From Bacillota bacterium (GTDB taxonomy: Bacteria > Bacillota > Sulfobacillia > Symbiobacteriales > Symbiobacteriaceae), in the NCBI GenBank assembly GCA_023623185.1, contig JAMNXV010000021.1, positions 1-39,265 of the forward strand: a DNA stretch of 39,265 nt, read 5' to 3'. Shown in pieces: positions 17,721-24,446 of the stretch. The notes beneath the pieces are model-generated. The model was not told the origin of the DNA. It made no database searches and saw nothing but the letters and a program-made list of their open reading frames with translations. Position 1 is the stretch's first letter. Every line of letters begins with the position of its first letter. The translations under genes were made by a program, and so were the position numbers.

Positions 17721-18539
17721 TCAGATCTCTTTCAGGAAGACGCCGTCGCAGACGAACGTCGCCGGACCGGTCAGAAAGACGTGGTTCGTGGCCTCGTCCC
17801 ACTCCACCTGGAGATCGCCCCCCGGCATGCGGATCCGGGCCTGCCTCCCGGTATGGCCCAGCAGGCAGGCGGCCACGAGCACGGCCGAGCCCCCCGTGCC
17901 GCAGGCCAGGGTGATGCCCGATCCCCGCTCCCAGGTGCGGGCCCTTACCTCCGACCTGCTCAGCACCTGTGCGAAGTTGACGTTGACCCTCGTCGGAAAG
18001 CCGGGATGCCGCTCCAGCAGCGGGCCGACCGCCGCCAGGTCCACCGACTCGACGTCGTCGGCAAAGATCACGATGTGCGGCACGCCGGTATTCACCGTTA
18101 TCACGCGGTACTCCCGGCCGGCGGCCGCGACCCGCTGCTCGCCCAGGCCGCGCGGCTCACCCAGGTCCACCCGCACCGCGGCGACCTCTCCGGCCGCGTC
18201 CAGCAGCACCTCCGGCACCACGCAACCCGCCAGGGCCTGCACCCGGAACGCGCGCTTGTCGGTGAGTCCCCGATCGAAGCAGTAGCGGGCGAAGCAGCGC
18301 ATGCCGTTGCCGCACATCTCCCCCTCAGAGCCGTCCGCGTTGAACATGCGGAACCGGAAGTCATAACCCGGCTCCGTCGGCGGCAGGATGACGATGAGGC
18401 CGTCTGCGCCCACGCCGAAGTGGCGGTCGCTCACGGCGCGGGCGAGCGCCGAGAGCCGTTCCTCGGGGATCTGTTCCACCAGGTTGTTGATGTAGATATA
18501 ATCATTCCCGGCCCCTTCCATCTTCGTGAAGCGGATCAC
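17721..18539 (-). CDS. dapF: Diaminopimelate epimerase
   Basis: 272-aa cofactor-independent epimerase converting LL- to meso-diaminopimelate for peptidoglycan and lysine. The two catalytic cysteines are in EMCGNGMRC and LACGTGGSA, and the N-terminal FTKMEGAGNDYIY block is canonical. The start is taken as GTG (VIRFTKMEG) because GGTGGAGGCACG lies immediately upstream; in-frame codons further upstream are in the leader. It is preceded by a long structured leader with repeated hairpins and a G-quadruplex motif, starting from its own promoter. pstSCAB follows on the same strand. Confidence 0.95.
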   Translation of the reverse strand: MIRFTKMEGAGNDYIYINNLVEQIPEERLSALARAVSDRHFGVGADGLIVILPPTEPGYDFRFRMFNADGSEGEMCGNGMRCFARYCFDRGLTDKRAFRVQALAGCVVPEVLLDAAGEVAAVRVDLGEPRGLGEQRVAAAGREYRVITVNTGVPHIVIFADDVESVDLAAVGPLLERHPGFPTRVNVNFAQVLSRSEVRARTWERGSGITLACGTGGSAVLVAACLLGHTGRQARIRMPGGDLQVEWDEATNHVFLTGPATFVCDGVFLKEI

Positions 18540-18586
18540 CGTGCCTCCACCCCCCCACGGCATCCGGAGCGGATCCTGCCGCAACA

Positions 18587-18620
18587 TGCTGAACCGCCAC
18601 CGCAGTTCAGCACGTTGCGT
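18587..18620. repeat. 34-bp repeat, copy 1 (hairpin)
   Basis: Identical to copy 2 at 18739-18772 except for one C/T difference in the loop. Contains inverted arms TGCTGAAC/GTTCAGCA. In this copy the pairing extends to 15 bp (18580-18594 with 18605-18619) with a single mismatch. Confidence 0.85.
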
Positions 18621-18646
18621 CGATCCAAGTGGGGTGTGGGGCGGAG

Positions 18647-18669
18647 CCCCCCTCCCCCTCCCCTCCCCC
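18647..18669 (-). other. G-quadruplex motif (minus strand)
   Basis: On the minus strand the sequence is G5-A-G4-A-G5-A-G6: four G runs of at least four with single-base loops. This is a textbook parallel quadruplex motif. It lies in the predicted dapF leader, about 110 nt before the start codon. Confidence 0.75.
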
Positions 18670-18738
18670 TGCTACCAGCTGCGCACTGCTGCCGGGTCCG
18701 GCCGTACACGCCGCCCGGCCCCGGCATAGTAAACGTTG

Positions 18739-18772
18739 TGCTGAACCGCTACCGCAGTTCAGCACGTTGCGT
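18739..18772. repeat. 34-bp repeat, copy 2 (hairpin)
   Basis: Second copy of the repeat at 18587-18620, in direct orientation and 152 bp away. It has perfect 9-bp arms GTGCTGAAC/GTTCAGCAC with a 10-nt loop. It sits at the predicted 5' end of the dapF transcript. Confidence 0.85.
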
Positions 18773-18774
18773 AC

Positions 18775-18803
18775 ATTGTACCAAGAGATTCCTGGGTGAT
18801 CAA
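18775..18803 (-). promoter_or_regulatory. dapF promoter
   Basis: Minus strand -35 TTGATC (forward 18798-18803), 17-bp spacer ending TGG, -10 TACAAT (forward 18775-18780). Transcription would begin near 18768, at the start of repeat copy 2. Confidence 0.72.
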
Positions 18804-18806
18804 GGC

Positions 18807-18835
18807 TGTTTTCTCGTTGAACGAGTCGTTATAAT
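18807..18835 (+). promoter_or_regulatory. Promoter of the 108-aa hypothetical gene
   Basis: Perfect -10 TATAAT (18830-18835) 40 bp before the GTG start. The -35 at 17-bp spacing is TGTTTT, a weak match. A short inverted repeat CTCGT/ACGAG lies in the spacer and could be an operator. It is back to back with the dapF promoter. Confidence 0.6.
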
Positions 18836-18875
18836 GACATCCTAATGACCTGTGACTGAGAGAGGAGGGAGACCT

Positions 18876-19202
18876 GTGCTCGAAGGCAAGGAGAAGGTGC
18901 TCGACGCCTGCCGGAGGCGCCAGATGAAGGTTTGCGAGACTCCCGTGAACCTGCTGGAGACCGACGTGCAGGCCGAGGGCAACCTGGACGGAATGGAGGT
19001 CGCCCTGGCGCTGAACTGCATTACCGGCATGCCGGGGGAGAGCCAGGGTACCCTCACCTTTCAGGGCAATCTGACCAGCCTGCTGGCGGTGCTGAGCCGC
19101 GTCTGGCCCGTCCCGCCGGATGAGGACGAGGCGGTCTCGCCGGGGCGGCAGAGTTGGCCTGCACGCCGCAAGAAGGTCAAGAAGGACAGCCCATCCGCGT
19201 AA
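18876..19202 (+). CDS. Hypothetical protein, 108 aa
   Basis: Not recognised. The start is GTG (V/MLEGKEKVLDACRRRQM), chosen because AGAGGAGGGAGACCT is an excellent ribosome site. The predicted protein is soluble, without signal peptide. It has a mixed alpha/beta-looking core with LALNCITGMPGESQ and LTFQGNLTSLLAVLSRVW, and a basic, Ser/Lys-rich C-terminal tail (RRKKVKKD). It has its own TATAAT promoter and a terminator, and is divergent from dapF. The good expression signals argue that it is a real gene. No function is assigned. Confidence 0.72.
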   Translation: MLEGKEKVLDACRRRQMKVCETPVNLLETDVQAEGNLDGMEVALALNCITGMPGESQGTLTFQGNLTSLLAVLSRVWPVPPDEDEAVSPGRQSWPARRKKVKKDSPSA

Positions 19203-19249
19203 AGAGCCTCCTGCAAAGGCCGGGCGGGCCTGAGAGGGGGCTCTTCTTC
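19203..19249 (+). terminator. Terminator after the 108-aa gene
   Basis: Outer stem AGAGCCTCCT/AGGGGGCTCT (one G.U) plus inner stem AGGCC/GGGCCT, then TCTTCATT. It begins directly after the stop codon. Confidence 0.72.
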
Positions 19250-20075
19250 ATTCCACCAGGAGGCGCCGGGCCTCCAGGTTGACCTCCAGCACGTTCAGTT
19301 CGGTCATGTGGGCGATCTGCGCGGCCACGGCCTCCTGCGCCTCCCGCAGTACGTCAAAGATGTGGAAGCCGTACCGCGGCAGGATCTCCATATCCACCAG
19401 CACGCCCTCCCGCCGGCTCTCCACCACCACCCGGCCGACCTTGCCAATGCCCGGAATCTCCTCCGCCGCCCGGGTGGCGATGGCCGCGATCACCGTATCG
19501 GCGATGAAGAAACGGCCAAGGCTGGAGAAGGTCGGGCGCACCACCGACTTCTCCAGGGTCACGGGGTCCAGCCCGTGCCCCCGCTTGAAAAAGTAGCGCA
19601 GCGGGTCGACCATGTAGCCCGAGAAGGTCTTCTTGACCTCGAACGTCGGGGCCGGAATGACGTGCTTGCCCTCGTGATGCCGCTTCCGCTGGGCCAGGCG
19701 GATCTGCGCAGGGGTGGCGATCTCCTCGATGCGGATCGTGCGGTCGGGGTGCGGCAGGTCCAGCGCGTCGCAGATGCGCACGATCATCTCATCGGACGTG
19801 CCCAGAACCAGCACGCGCTTCGGCTTCAGCGACCAGAGGGCGGCGCGGACCTCCTCCCGGTGGTCCTCGTTCAGGAAGATGGCCCGCCGCACGGCCGCCA
19901 TCTTGTTCTCCTCCCGCTTGGCGCTGGTGCCCGCGCGGATCTTCCCGTCCTTGTCGATGAGCAGGCCGTCGTCGACGATGAACTCGCACTGGTTCTGATA
20001 TGCCACGATCTGGGCGCGGTGGCTCTTCCCGCTGCCCGCAGGCCCCACAAAGGCCACCACCTCCACCCAGATCAC
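19248..20075 (-). CDS. P-loop NTPase fused to an Asp23/YloU-like domain
   Basis: 275-aa protein with two parts. Residues 1 to about 110 form a P-loop domain with Walker A GPAGSGKS at 11-18 and a strand RVLVLGTSD. A middle region follows (KKTFSGYMVDPLRYFFKRGHG). From about residue 182 there is an Asp23/DUF322-like domain: ADTVIAAIATRAAEEIPGIGKV, then VLVDMEILPRYGFHIFDVLR and AAQIAHMTELNVLEVNLEA. Asp23 proteins are small alkaline-shock or envelope-stress proteins in Bacillota. The fusion suggests a nucleotide-dependent switch at the envelope, but this is inference. The GTG start is uncertain; a GTG a few codons downstream follows GGGTGGAG. Confidence 0.75.
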   Translation of the reverse strand: MIWVEVVAFVGPAGSGKSHRAQIVAYQNQCEFIVDDGLLIDKDGKIRAGTSAKREENKMAAVRRAIFLNEDHREEVRAALWSLKPKRVLVLGTSDEMIVRICDALDLPHPDRTIRIEEIATPAQIRLAQRKRHHEGKHVIPAPTFEVKKTFSGYMVDPLRYFFKRGHGLDPVTLEKSVVRPTFSSLGRFFIADTVIAAIATRAAEEIPGIGKVGRVVVESRREGVLVDMEILPRYGFHIFDVLREAQEAVAAQIAHMTELNVLEVNLEARRLLVE

Positions 20076-20209
20076 CCCCTGTGCTGCTTGCGTCTCAGTC
20101 CTCTATTCTCTCTGACGAATCGGCGCGCCTTCAGGTTTGCCAGGGGCGTGCTCGCGAAAATTGCTGCTGGATAAACCAAGCCAGATCGTCTACTATGTGG
20201 AATGGTAGC

Positions 20210-21271
20210 TTACGCGAGCGGCCCCAGAATATTCCTGCAGTTGGGGCACCGCTCGTCCTCGGGGCGACCCTTGAACGTCCGGCGGCAGCTGCGGCAGCGG
20301 CGCTCGACCAGGCAGATGAGCGTATGCCGCTCCCCGCCGGCCAGCGCTGCGGCCGTGAGCGGCTCCTCGCCCATGGCGCCCACCGGGCAGAGCTCGACAC
20401 AGGTGCCGCAGCTTACGCAGGCGGCCGGCTGGTGCGTCAGGGTCCATGTTCCGTCCACGTTTTCGGCTTCCAGGCTGCCGGTCGGGCAGAACGCCGCGCA
20501 GATGCCGCAGCCCGTGCAGGCCTCGGTGACGCTGCGGGCCTTCCAGGGGCCTTCGGGCATCGCGCCGGCCCCCGCCGTCTCGGGATCCACCCGGCGCAGC
20601 CAGCGGGCGCGCCGCCGGGGCAGACGTGCAGGCAGACGCGCATGGTTCAGTTCCGGCTCCGGCAGGAACTGGAGGGCAATCTGAGCCGACTCGGTGCGCC
20701 AGAGCCCGAACAGCTCCCTGCGGCTCAGGTTCTGGCGGCCCGCTTCGCCATCGGCGGCCGCCGACAGACGCACCACATGGTCCGAGCCCAGCGCCGCCAG
20801 GGCCTCGGTGACTTTCAGGGCCGCCTCCCGGGCCTGCTCGCCGCCGGCCCTCCGCGGGCATGACGCGCAATCCCCGCCGGTCAGCTCCACCCGGGGATGG
20901 CGCAGGGCCATCGCCATCAGGTGGTCCACCGACAGGTAGCCCAGGCAGGGCAGCCTGAGGCCGGTTCCGGTCGTCCTTTCGCAGTACGCGGACCCGGCGG
21001 AAAGCGCCGCCTCCTCGTCGATTCCCCGGACGGTGATCGCCGCCGTGGGGCAGACCCCGGCGCAAATGCCGCAGCGGTCGCAGGCCCCCGTGTCCACCTG
21101 GATCCGCCCGTCCTCCAGGCGCAGCGCCGAGGCCGGGCACACCTCCGCACAGCGGCGGCAGCCCGAGTGCCGGTGCCTCGCCGCCAGGCAGGCCTGCGCA
21201 TCCACCCGAATCGGGTCGGGATCGACTACTTTCAGCAGGTGTTCCAGGTTGATCAAGTCGCTCACTCCCAT
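20210..21271 (-). CDS. Multi-cluster 4Fe-4S ferredoxin-type protein with C-terminal zinc ribbon
   Basis: 353-aa cytoplasmic electron-transfer protein. The N-terminal half has two cluster motifs, C28...CRRCAEVCP and CDRCGICAGVCP. A middle section follows with LPCLGYLSVDHLMAMALRHP and GGDCASCPRRAG, resembling MvhD/HdrA-type partners. Then come two more ferredoxin motifs, CTGCGICAAFCP and CVSCGTCVELCP. The protein ends in a four-cysteine ribbon CRSC...CPNC. That predicts at least four [4Fe-4S] clusters and one structural metal. The ATG overlaps the ribosome site AGAGGTGAT, so the GTG two codons later (21265) is probably the real start. The redox partner is unknown. Confidence 0.8.
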   Translation of the reverse strand: MGVSDLINLEHLLKVVDPDPIRVDAQACLAARHRHSGCRRCAEVCPASALRLEDGRIQVDTGACDRCGICAGVCPTAAITVRGIDEEAALSAGSAYCERTTGTGLRLPCLGYLSVDHLMAMALRHPRVELTGGDCASCPRRAGGEQAREAALKVTEALAALGSDHVVRLSAAADGEAGRQNLSRRELFGLWRTESAQIALQFLPEPELNHARLPARLPRRRARWLRRVDPETAGAGAMPEGPWKARSVTEACTGCGICAAFCPTGSLEAENVDGTWTLTHQPAACVSCGTCVELCPVGAMGEEPLTAAALAGGERHTLICLVERRCRSCRRTFKGRPEDERCPNCRNILGPLA

Positions 21272-21428
21272 CACCTCTGATCGTACCGCTGCCGGGCCGA
21301 TCAGCAAAATAGGGAGAGCGGTGGATTCGGAATGGCCTTTATGGGCATTTCGGCGCAGCGACCGTAACCTCAAGGCCATGCGCATCGTTAGATTATCTAG
21401 TAAGACTGCCAAGGGGGTGTCACACGAC

Positions 21429-21998
21429 ATGCGCCGACGTCTCTGGCTGCGCGCCGCAGCACTCATACTCAGCACCGCGCTGCTCGTCAGCGGCTGTGGC
21501 TCCGCGGAGAATCCGCCTCCGTCACCGCCGCCGCAGTCTGAACCGCAGCCGACACCAGGCCCCCCGCCGTCGGAGGATCCCACGACGCCATCCTCGCCGG
21601 ACGAGCCTCCTGAGGAGTCCACCGAGCCCGACCCCGAGGTTCCCGACCTGCCCGGCGATCTCGAGGCCCTGAAGGAAGCGCTCCGGGTCGAGTCGCCCAT
21701 TACGTACACGATCATTATTGCCCGCGACGCCCCCCGCGAAATGGACAAGACCGACTACCTCGATCAGATGCTGGCTGAGCAGGGTTACCCCGGCAAGAAC
21801 GAGATTCTGCTGGTCCTGTTCCCGGCCGACAACTACAACATCCGCTTCGCCATGGGCGCGCTGGTCTTCGATCGCAAGATCTCGCTCCAGCAGATGCTGG
21901 AGATGGTGCAGAATCAGTACCTGCCCCGCTCGCGCCAGGGCGATCCCGCCGGGGGCCTGGCCGCGCTGATCAACGCCATCAACGAGCAGGCCAGGTAG
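21429..21998 (+). CDS. TPM-domain-like lipoprotein
   Basis: 189-aa secreted lipoprotein with lipobox LVSGC (Cys23). A long Pro/Glu/Ser/Thr-rich linker (about residues 28-75) is followed by a C-terminal domain. There TYTIIIARDA, KNEILLVLFPADNYNIRFAMGALV and the final helices resemble the TPM (YgcG/Psb32) fold. The ribosome site is AAGGGGGTG. It would be anchored outside the membrane with the domain held off by the linker. The family has no agreed function. It is a single gene ended by a strong shared terminator. Confidence 0.78.
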   Translation: MRRRLWLRAAALILSTALLVSGCGSAENPPPSPPPQSEPQPTPGPPPSEDPTTPSSPDEPPEESTEPDPEVPDLPGDLEALKEALRVESPITYTIIIARDAPREMDKTDYLDQMLAEQGYPGKNEILLVLFPADNYNIRFAMGALVFDRKISLQQMLEMVQNQYLPRSRQGDPAGGLAALINAINEQAR

Positions 21999-22030
21999 GG
22001 TTCCGCGGGAGCCCGTTCCAGGACGAAAAG

Positions 22031-22067
22031 ACCCCGGGAAAGGCCGAATGCCTTTCCCGGGGTTTTC
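22031..22067. terminator. Bidirectional terminator between lipoprotein gene and uraA
   Basis: 14-bp perfect stem ACCCCGGGAAAGGC/GCCTTTCCCGGGGT with loop CGAAT. It is followed by TTT on the plus strand and CTTTTCG on the minus strand. It serves both converging genes. Confidence 0.88.
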
Positions 22068-22078
22068 CCGTTCCTGTG

Positions 22079-23329
22079 CTAGTCGTCGCCGCCGGTCAGC
22101 ACCGCCTCGGCCTCCCGGGAGATCTGCTCCGGGAGCACCTTGTTCAGCACCACGCCGACCAGGGCCGCCAGGGCCATGCCGCCGAGCTGCAGGCCGCCGG
22201 GCAGCGGAATCGCCGCACCGCCGATGCCGAGCACCAGGATGACGGCCGCGATGACCAGGTTGCGCCCGTTGGTGAAGTCCACCCGGGCGTCGACGACCTG
22301 GCGGATGCCGATGGACGTGATCATCCCGAACAACACGATGGAGATGCCGCCCATGACCGGCTGTGGAATCACCTGAAGCAGCGCCCCCAGCTTGCCGACG
22401 AACGCCAGGCAGATGGCGACGACAGCCGCGATGCGGAGGGTGCCGGGGTCGTAGTTGCGGGTAACCGCGAGCACGCCGGTGTTCTCCGAATAGGTCGTGT
22501 TCGCCGGGCCGCCCAGCAGGCCGGCCAGGGCGGTGGCCAGACCGTCGCCCAGCAGGGTGCGGTGCAGGCCGGGATCACGGATCAGGTCCTTGCCGATGAC
22601 AGCCCCGTTGGTGGTGATGTCGCCGATGTGCTCCACCATCGTCACCAAGGGCAGGGGGGCGATCGCCAGAATGGCCGAGAGGCTGAACTTGGGCGCCATG
22701 ACGGGCGGCACGGCGACCCAGGAGGCCTCGTACACCTTCGCCCACTCCACCAGATCGAAGGCCATGGCGGCGGCAAATCCCACCAGAATGCCGCACATGA
22801 TGGGCAGCAGCTTCAGGAAGCCCCGGGCGTAGACCGATACCACGACCACGGCCATCAGCGTGATGAGGGCCACCAGCCAGTGCTCGGAGGCCATGCCCAC
22901 GGCCACGGGAGCCAGCGTCAGGCCGATGACCATGATCATCGGGCCGGCGACGATGGGGGGGAAGAAGCTGCGCACCCGGTCGACGCCGAACAGGTAGACC
23001 AGCCCCGCCAGCGCCAGGTAGACCAGGCCCGCCACCATGATGCCGCCTGTGGCGTACTCCAGCCCCTCCGCCTTCCCGACCATCTGAATCGCGGCGATGA
23101 AGGCGAAGCTCGATCCGAGGAACACCGGCACCTTCCCCTTCGTCACCAGGTGGAACAGCAAGGTGCCGAGACCGGCGGTGAGCAGGGCCACGCTGGGATT
23201 CAGCCCCGTCTGGATGGGCACCAGCACCGTGGCGCCGAACATGGCCGCCGCGTGCTGCAGGCCCAGTACGAACCGCTTGGTCGGTGAGAGCGCTGCCGTC
23301 TGAGAAATCGCTGCCGTCGAACCCGCCAT
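22079..23329 (-). CDS. uraA: Uracil permease (NCS2 family)
   Basis: 416-aa membrane transporter with a predicted 12-14 segments. NCS2 hallmarks: [19 protein letters not shown], the [10 protein letters not shown] segment, [15 protein letters not shown] with the substrate-contacting glutamate, and [18 protein letters not shown]. This form is the uracil rather than the xanthine branch. The upstream PyrR-binding attenuator supports that specificity. It is transcribed alone, with a promoter, a PyrR element and a terminator upstream of the ATG. Confidence 0.92.
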   Translation of the reverse strand: MAGSTAAISQTAALSPTKRFVLGLQHAAAMFGATVLVPIQTGLNPSVALLTAGLGTLLFHLVTKGKVPVFLGSSFAFIAAIQMVGKAEGLEYATGGIMVAGLVYLALAGLVYLFGVDRVRSFFPPIVAGPMIMVIGLTLAPVAVGMASEHWLVALITLMAVVVVSVYARGFLKLLPIMCGILVGFAAAMAFDLVEWAKVYEASWVAVPPVMAPKFSLSAILAIAPLPLVTMVEHIGDITTNGAVIGKDLIRDPGLHRTLLGDGLATALAGLLGGPANTTYSENTGVLAVTRNYDPGTLRIAAVVAICLAFVGKLGALLQVIPQPVMGGISIVLFGMITSIGIRQVVDARVDFTNGRNLVIAAVILVLGIGGAAIPLPGGLQLGGMALAALVGVVLNKVLPEQISREAEAVLTGGDD

Positions 23330-23364
23330 CGCACATACCCCCTGATCATGTGTTCCTGCGACGC

Positions 23365-23398
23365 AAAAAAAGACTCCTTACCGGCGAGGCAAGAAGTC
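23365..23398 (-). terminator. PyrR-controlled attenuator terminator of uraA
   Basis: On the minus-strand RNA an 11-bp stem GACUUCUUGCC/GGUAAGGAGUC (two G.U pairs) with loop UCGCC is followed by seven T residues (forward A run 23365-23371). It lies between the PyrR element and uraA. Confidence 0.9.
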
Positions 23399-23441
23399 GC
23401 GTGGCAGGGCACACCCGCATCAGGGCGCACCTTACCATGTG

Positions 23442-23474
23442 ACCTTGCCAGTCTCACGGGACTGCCTTAAAGGT
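23442..23474 (-). promoter_or_regulatory. PyrR-binding RNA element
   Basis: Minus strand: ACCTTTAAGGCAGTCCC then GTGAGACTGGCAAGGT. The hairpin with the conserved AGTCCCGTGAGACTGGCAAGG-type core is the PyrR-binding loop known from pyr genes of Bacillota. UMP-bound PyrR stabilises it and promotes the downstream terminator, shutting off uracil uptake. Confidence 0.87.
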
Positions 23475-23496
23475 CGCCGGTATTCAGTTCTGTCTA

Positions 23497-23525
23497 AGTG
23501 TATCACGATCCGCGGCAGATGACCA
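23497..23525 (-). promoter_or_regulatory. Candidate uraA promoter
   Basis: Minus strand TGGTCA (forward 23520-23525), 17-bp spacer, TACACT (forward 23497-23502). It would start transcription about 15-20 nt before the PyrR element. Confidence 0.5.
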
Positions 23526-23657
23526 GAGATCTTTTTCACCTGCCGGCAGCAGATTTTTTCAATCGTCGCGGCGGCAGCTGATTTTGTCGCCGGGCCGGAA
23601 GGTATTTCATACCAGAAGTAAGGATTCTTCCCATCGGAGAAGGAGGGGTTCAACAAC

Positions 23658-24419
23658 ATGGAGGAAGGCCGGACCACCGTCGTAATCGCCAACGACAACC
23701 ACGAGGAGCGCCAGCGCCTCGTGGACAAGTTCGACGGCATGAACCAATTCGCCGTGGTGGGCGAAGCGCGCCATGGCCTGGAGGCGGTGGAACTGGTGCG
23801 GACCCTGCGCCCGGACCTGCTCATTCTGGATGACGTCCTGCCGCATCTGGACGGGCTGGGTGTGCTGGCGGAACTGAACCCGGGCGAGCGTCCCCACGTT
23901 CTGCTGCTGCTCTCCTGCGCCTCCGATCTGCTGGTGCAGCACTACTACGCGAACGGGGCCAGCTACTGCCTCCTTCGCCCCTGTCAGCCGGACCTGGTCG
24001 CGGAGCGGGCCCTTCTGGTGTGCGGTCACCCTTCCGCCTCACAGGCGCCGTCGGCCGGCCGCGCGGTGCCCAGCCCGCGCACCATCGCCGAGCTGCTGCG
24101 CCGCAGCGGCGTCCCGGCACACCTTCAGGGCTACCGCTTCCTGAAAGACGCCGTACAGTACGTCCTCAGCATCAACAAGAGCACCTGCGGCATGACGAAG
24201 GAGCTCTATCCGCACATTGCACGGCTGCACGGGACCCAGCCCAACCGGGTCGAGCGGTCGATCCGCCACGCGATCGAGGTCGCCTGGGGACGGGCCGACA
24301 TCAACGATCTCCAGCGGCTCTTCGGCGCCACGGTGCACCACGTGCGGGGCAAGCCGACCAATGCCGAGTTCGTGGCCATGCTGGCGGATCACCTGCGGGG
24401 AGCGGTGGGCTCCGACTAG
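23658..24419 (+). CDS. Spo0A-like response regulator with altered receiver
   Basis: 253-aa two-domain regulator. The C-terminal half is a Spo0A DNA-binding domain (GVPAHLQGYRFLKDAVQYV, then RVERSIRHAIEVAWGRADI and KPTNAEFVAMLADHLR). The N-terminal receiver keeps the phosphoacceptor Asp58 (LILDDVLPHLDG) and a serine at the Thr position (Ser86). One acidic-pocket residue is Asn12, and the invariant lysine is Arg107 (LLRPC). Spo0A is the master regulator of sporulation. This copy may be the cell's Spo0A with an unusual switch, or a paralogue with phosphorylation-independent activity. The ribosome site GAGAAGGAGG is strong. It stands alone and is convergent with korC. Confidence 0.85.
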   Translation: MEEGRTTVVIANDNHEERQRLVDKFDGMNQFAVVGEARHGLEAVELVRTLRPDLLILDDVLPHLDGLGVLAELNPGERPHVLLLLSCASDLLVQHYYANGASYCLLRPCQPDLVAERALLVCGHPSASQAPSAGRAVPSPRTIAELLRRSGVPAHLQGYRFLKDAVQYVLSINKSTCGMTKELYPHIARLHGTQPNRVERSIRHAIEVAWGRADINDLQRLFGATVHHVRGKPTNAEFVAMLADHLRGAVGSD

Positions 24420-24434
24420 CCCCCGCTCCCCGCA
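24394..24434. terminator. Hairpin at the end of the Spo0A-like gene
   Basis: 12-bp arms TGCGGGGAGCGG/CCGCTCCCCGCA plus inner GGGCT/AGCCC, spanning the stop codon of the regulator and close to the end of korC. No T run. It is a possible convergent terminator. Confidence 0.5.
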
Positions 24435-24446
24435 CGTCTCCCGGAT

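Larger units (their letters stand above)
18540..18774 (-). promoter_or_regulatory. Structured 5' leader of dapF (candidate cis-regulatory RNA)
   Basis: Between the dapF promoter and start codon lie, in transcript order: a hairpin (forward 18739-18772), a second hairpin TGCCGGG/CCCGGCA (18690-18726), a four-run G tract (18647-18669) and a third hairpin (18580-18619) nearly identical to the first. The 5' arms of the first and third hairpins are interchangeable, so mutually exclusive long-range pairing is possible. The tract GGGGAGGGGGG could also pair with CCCCACACCCC just downstream. It does not match the lysine riboswitch or any RNA family I recognise. A repeat-element insertion is the alternative explanation. 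Confidence 0.5.

Noticed and set aside
18690-18726. Possible SRP RNA or tRNA in the dapF upstream region
   Set aside because: The conserved SRP domain-IV sequence and tRNA T-loop/acceptor features are absent; only simple GC hairpins are seen.
18540-18774. Lysine riboswitch in the dapF leader
   Set aside because: None of the conserved lysine-aptamer segments could be read; the structure is of another kind.
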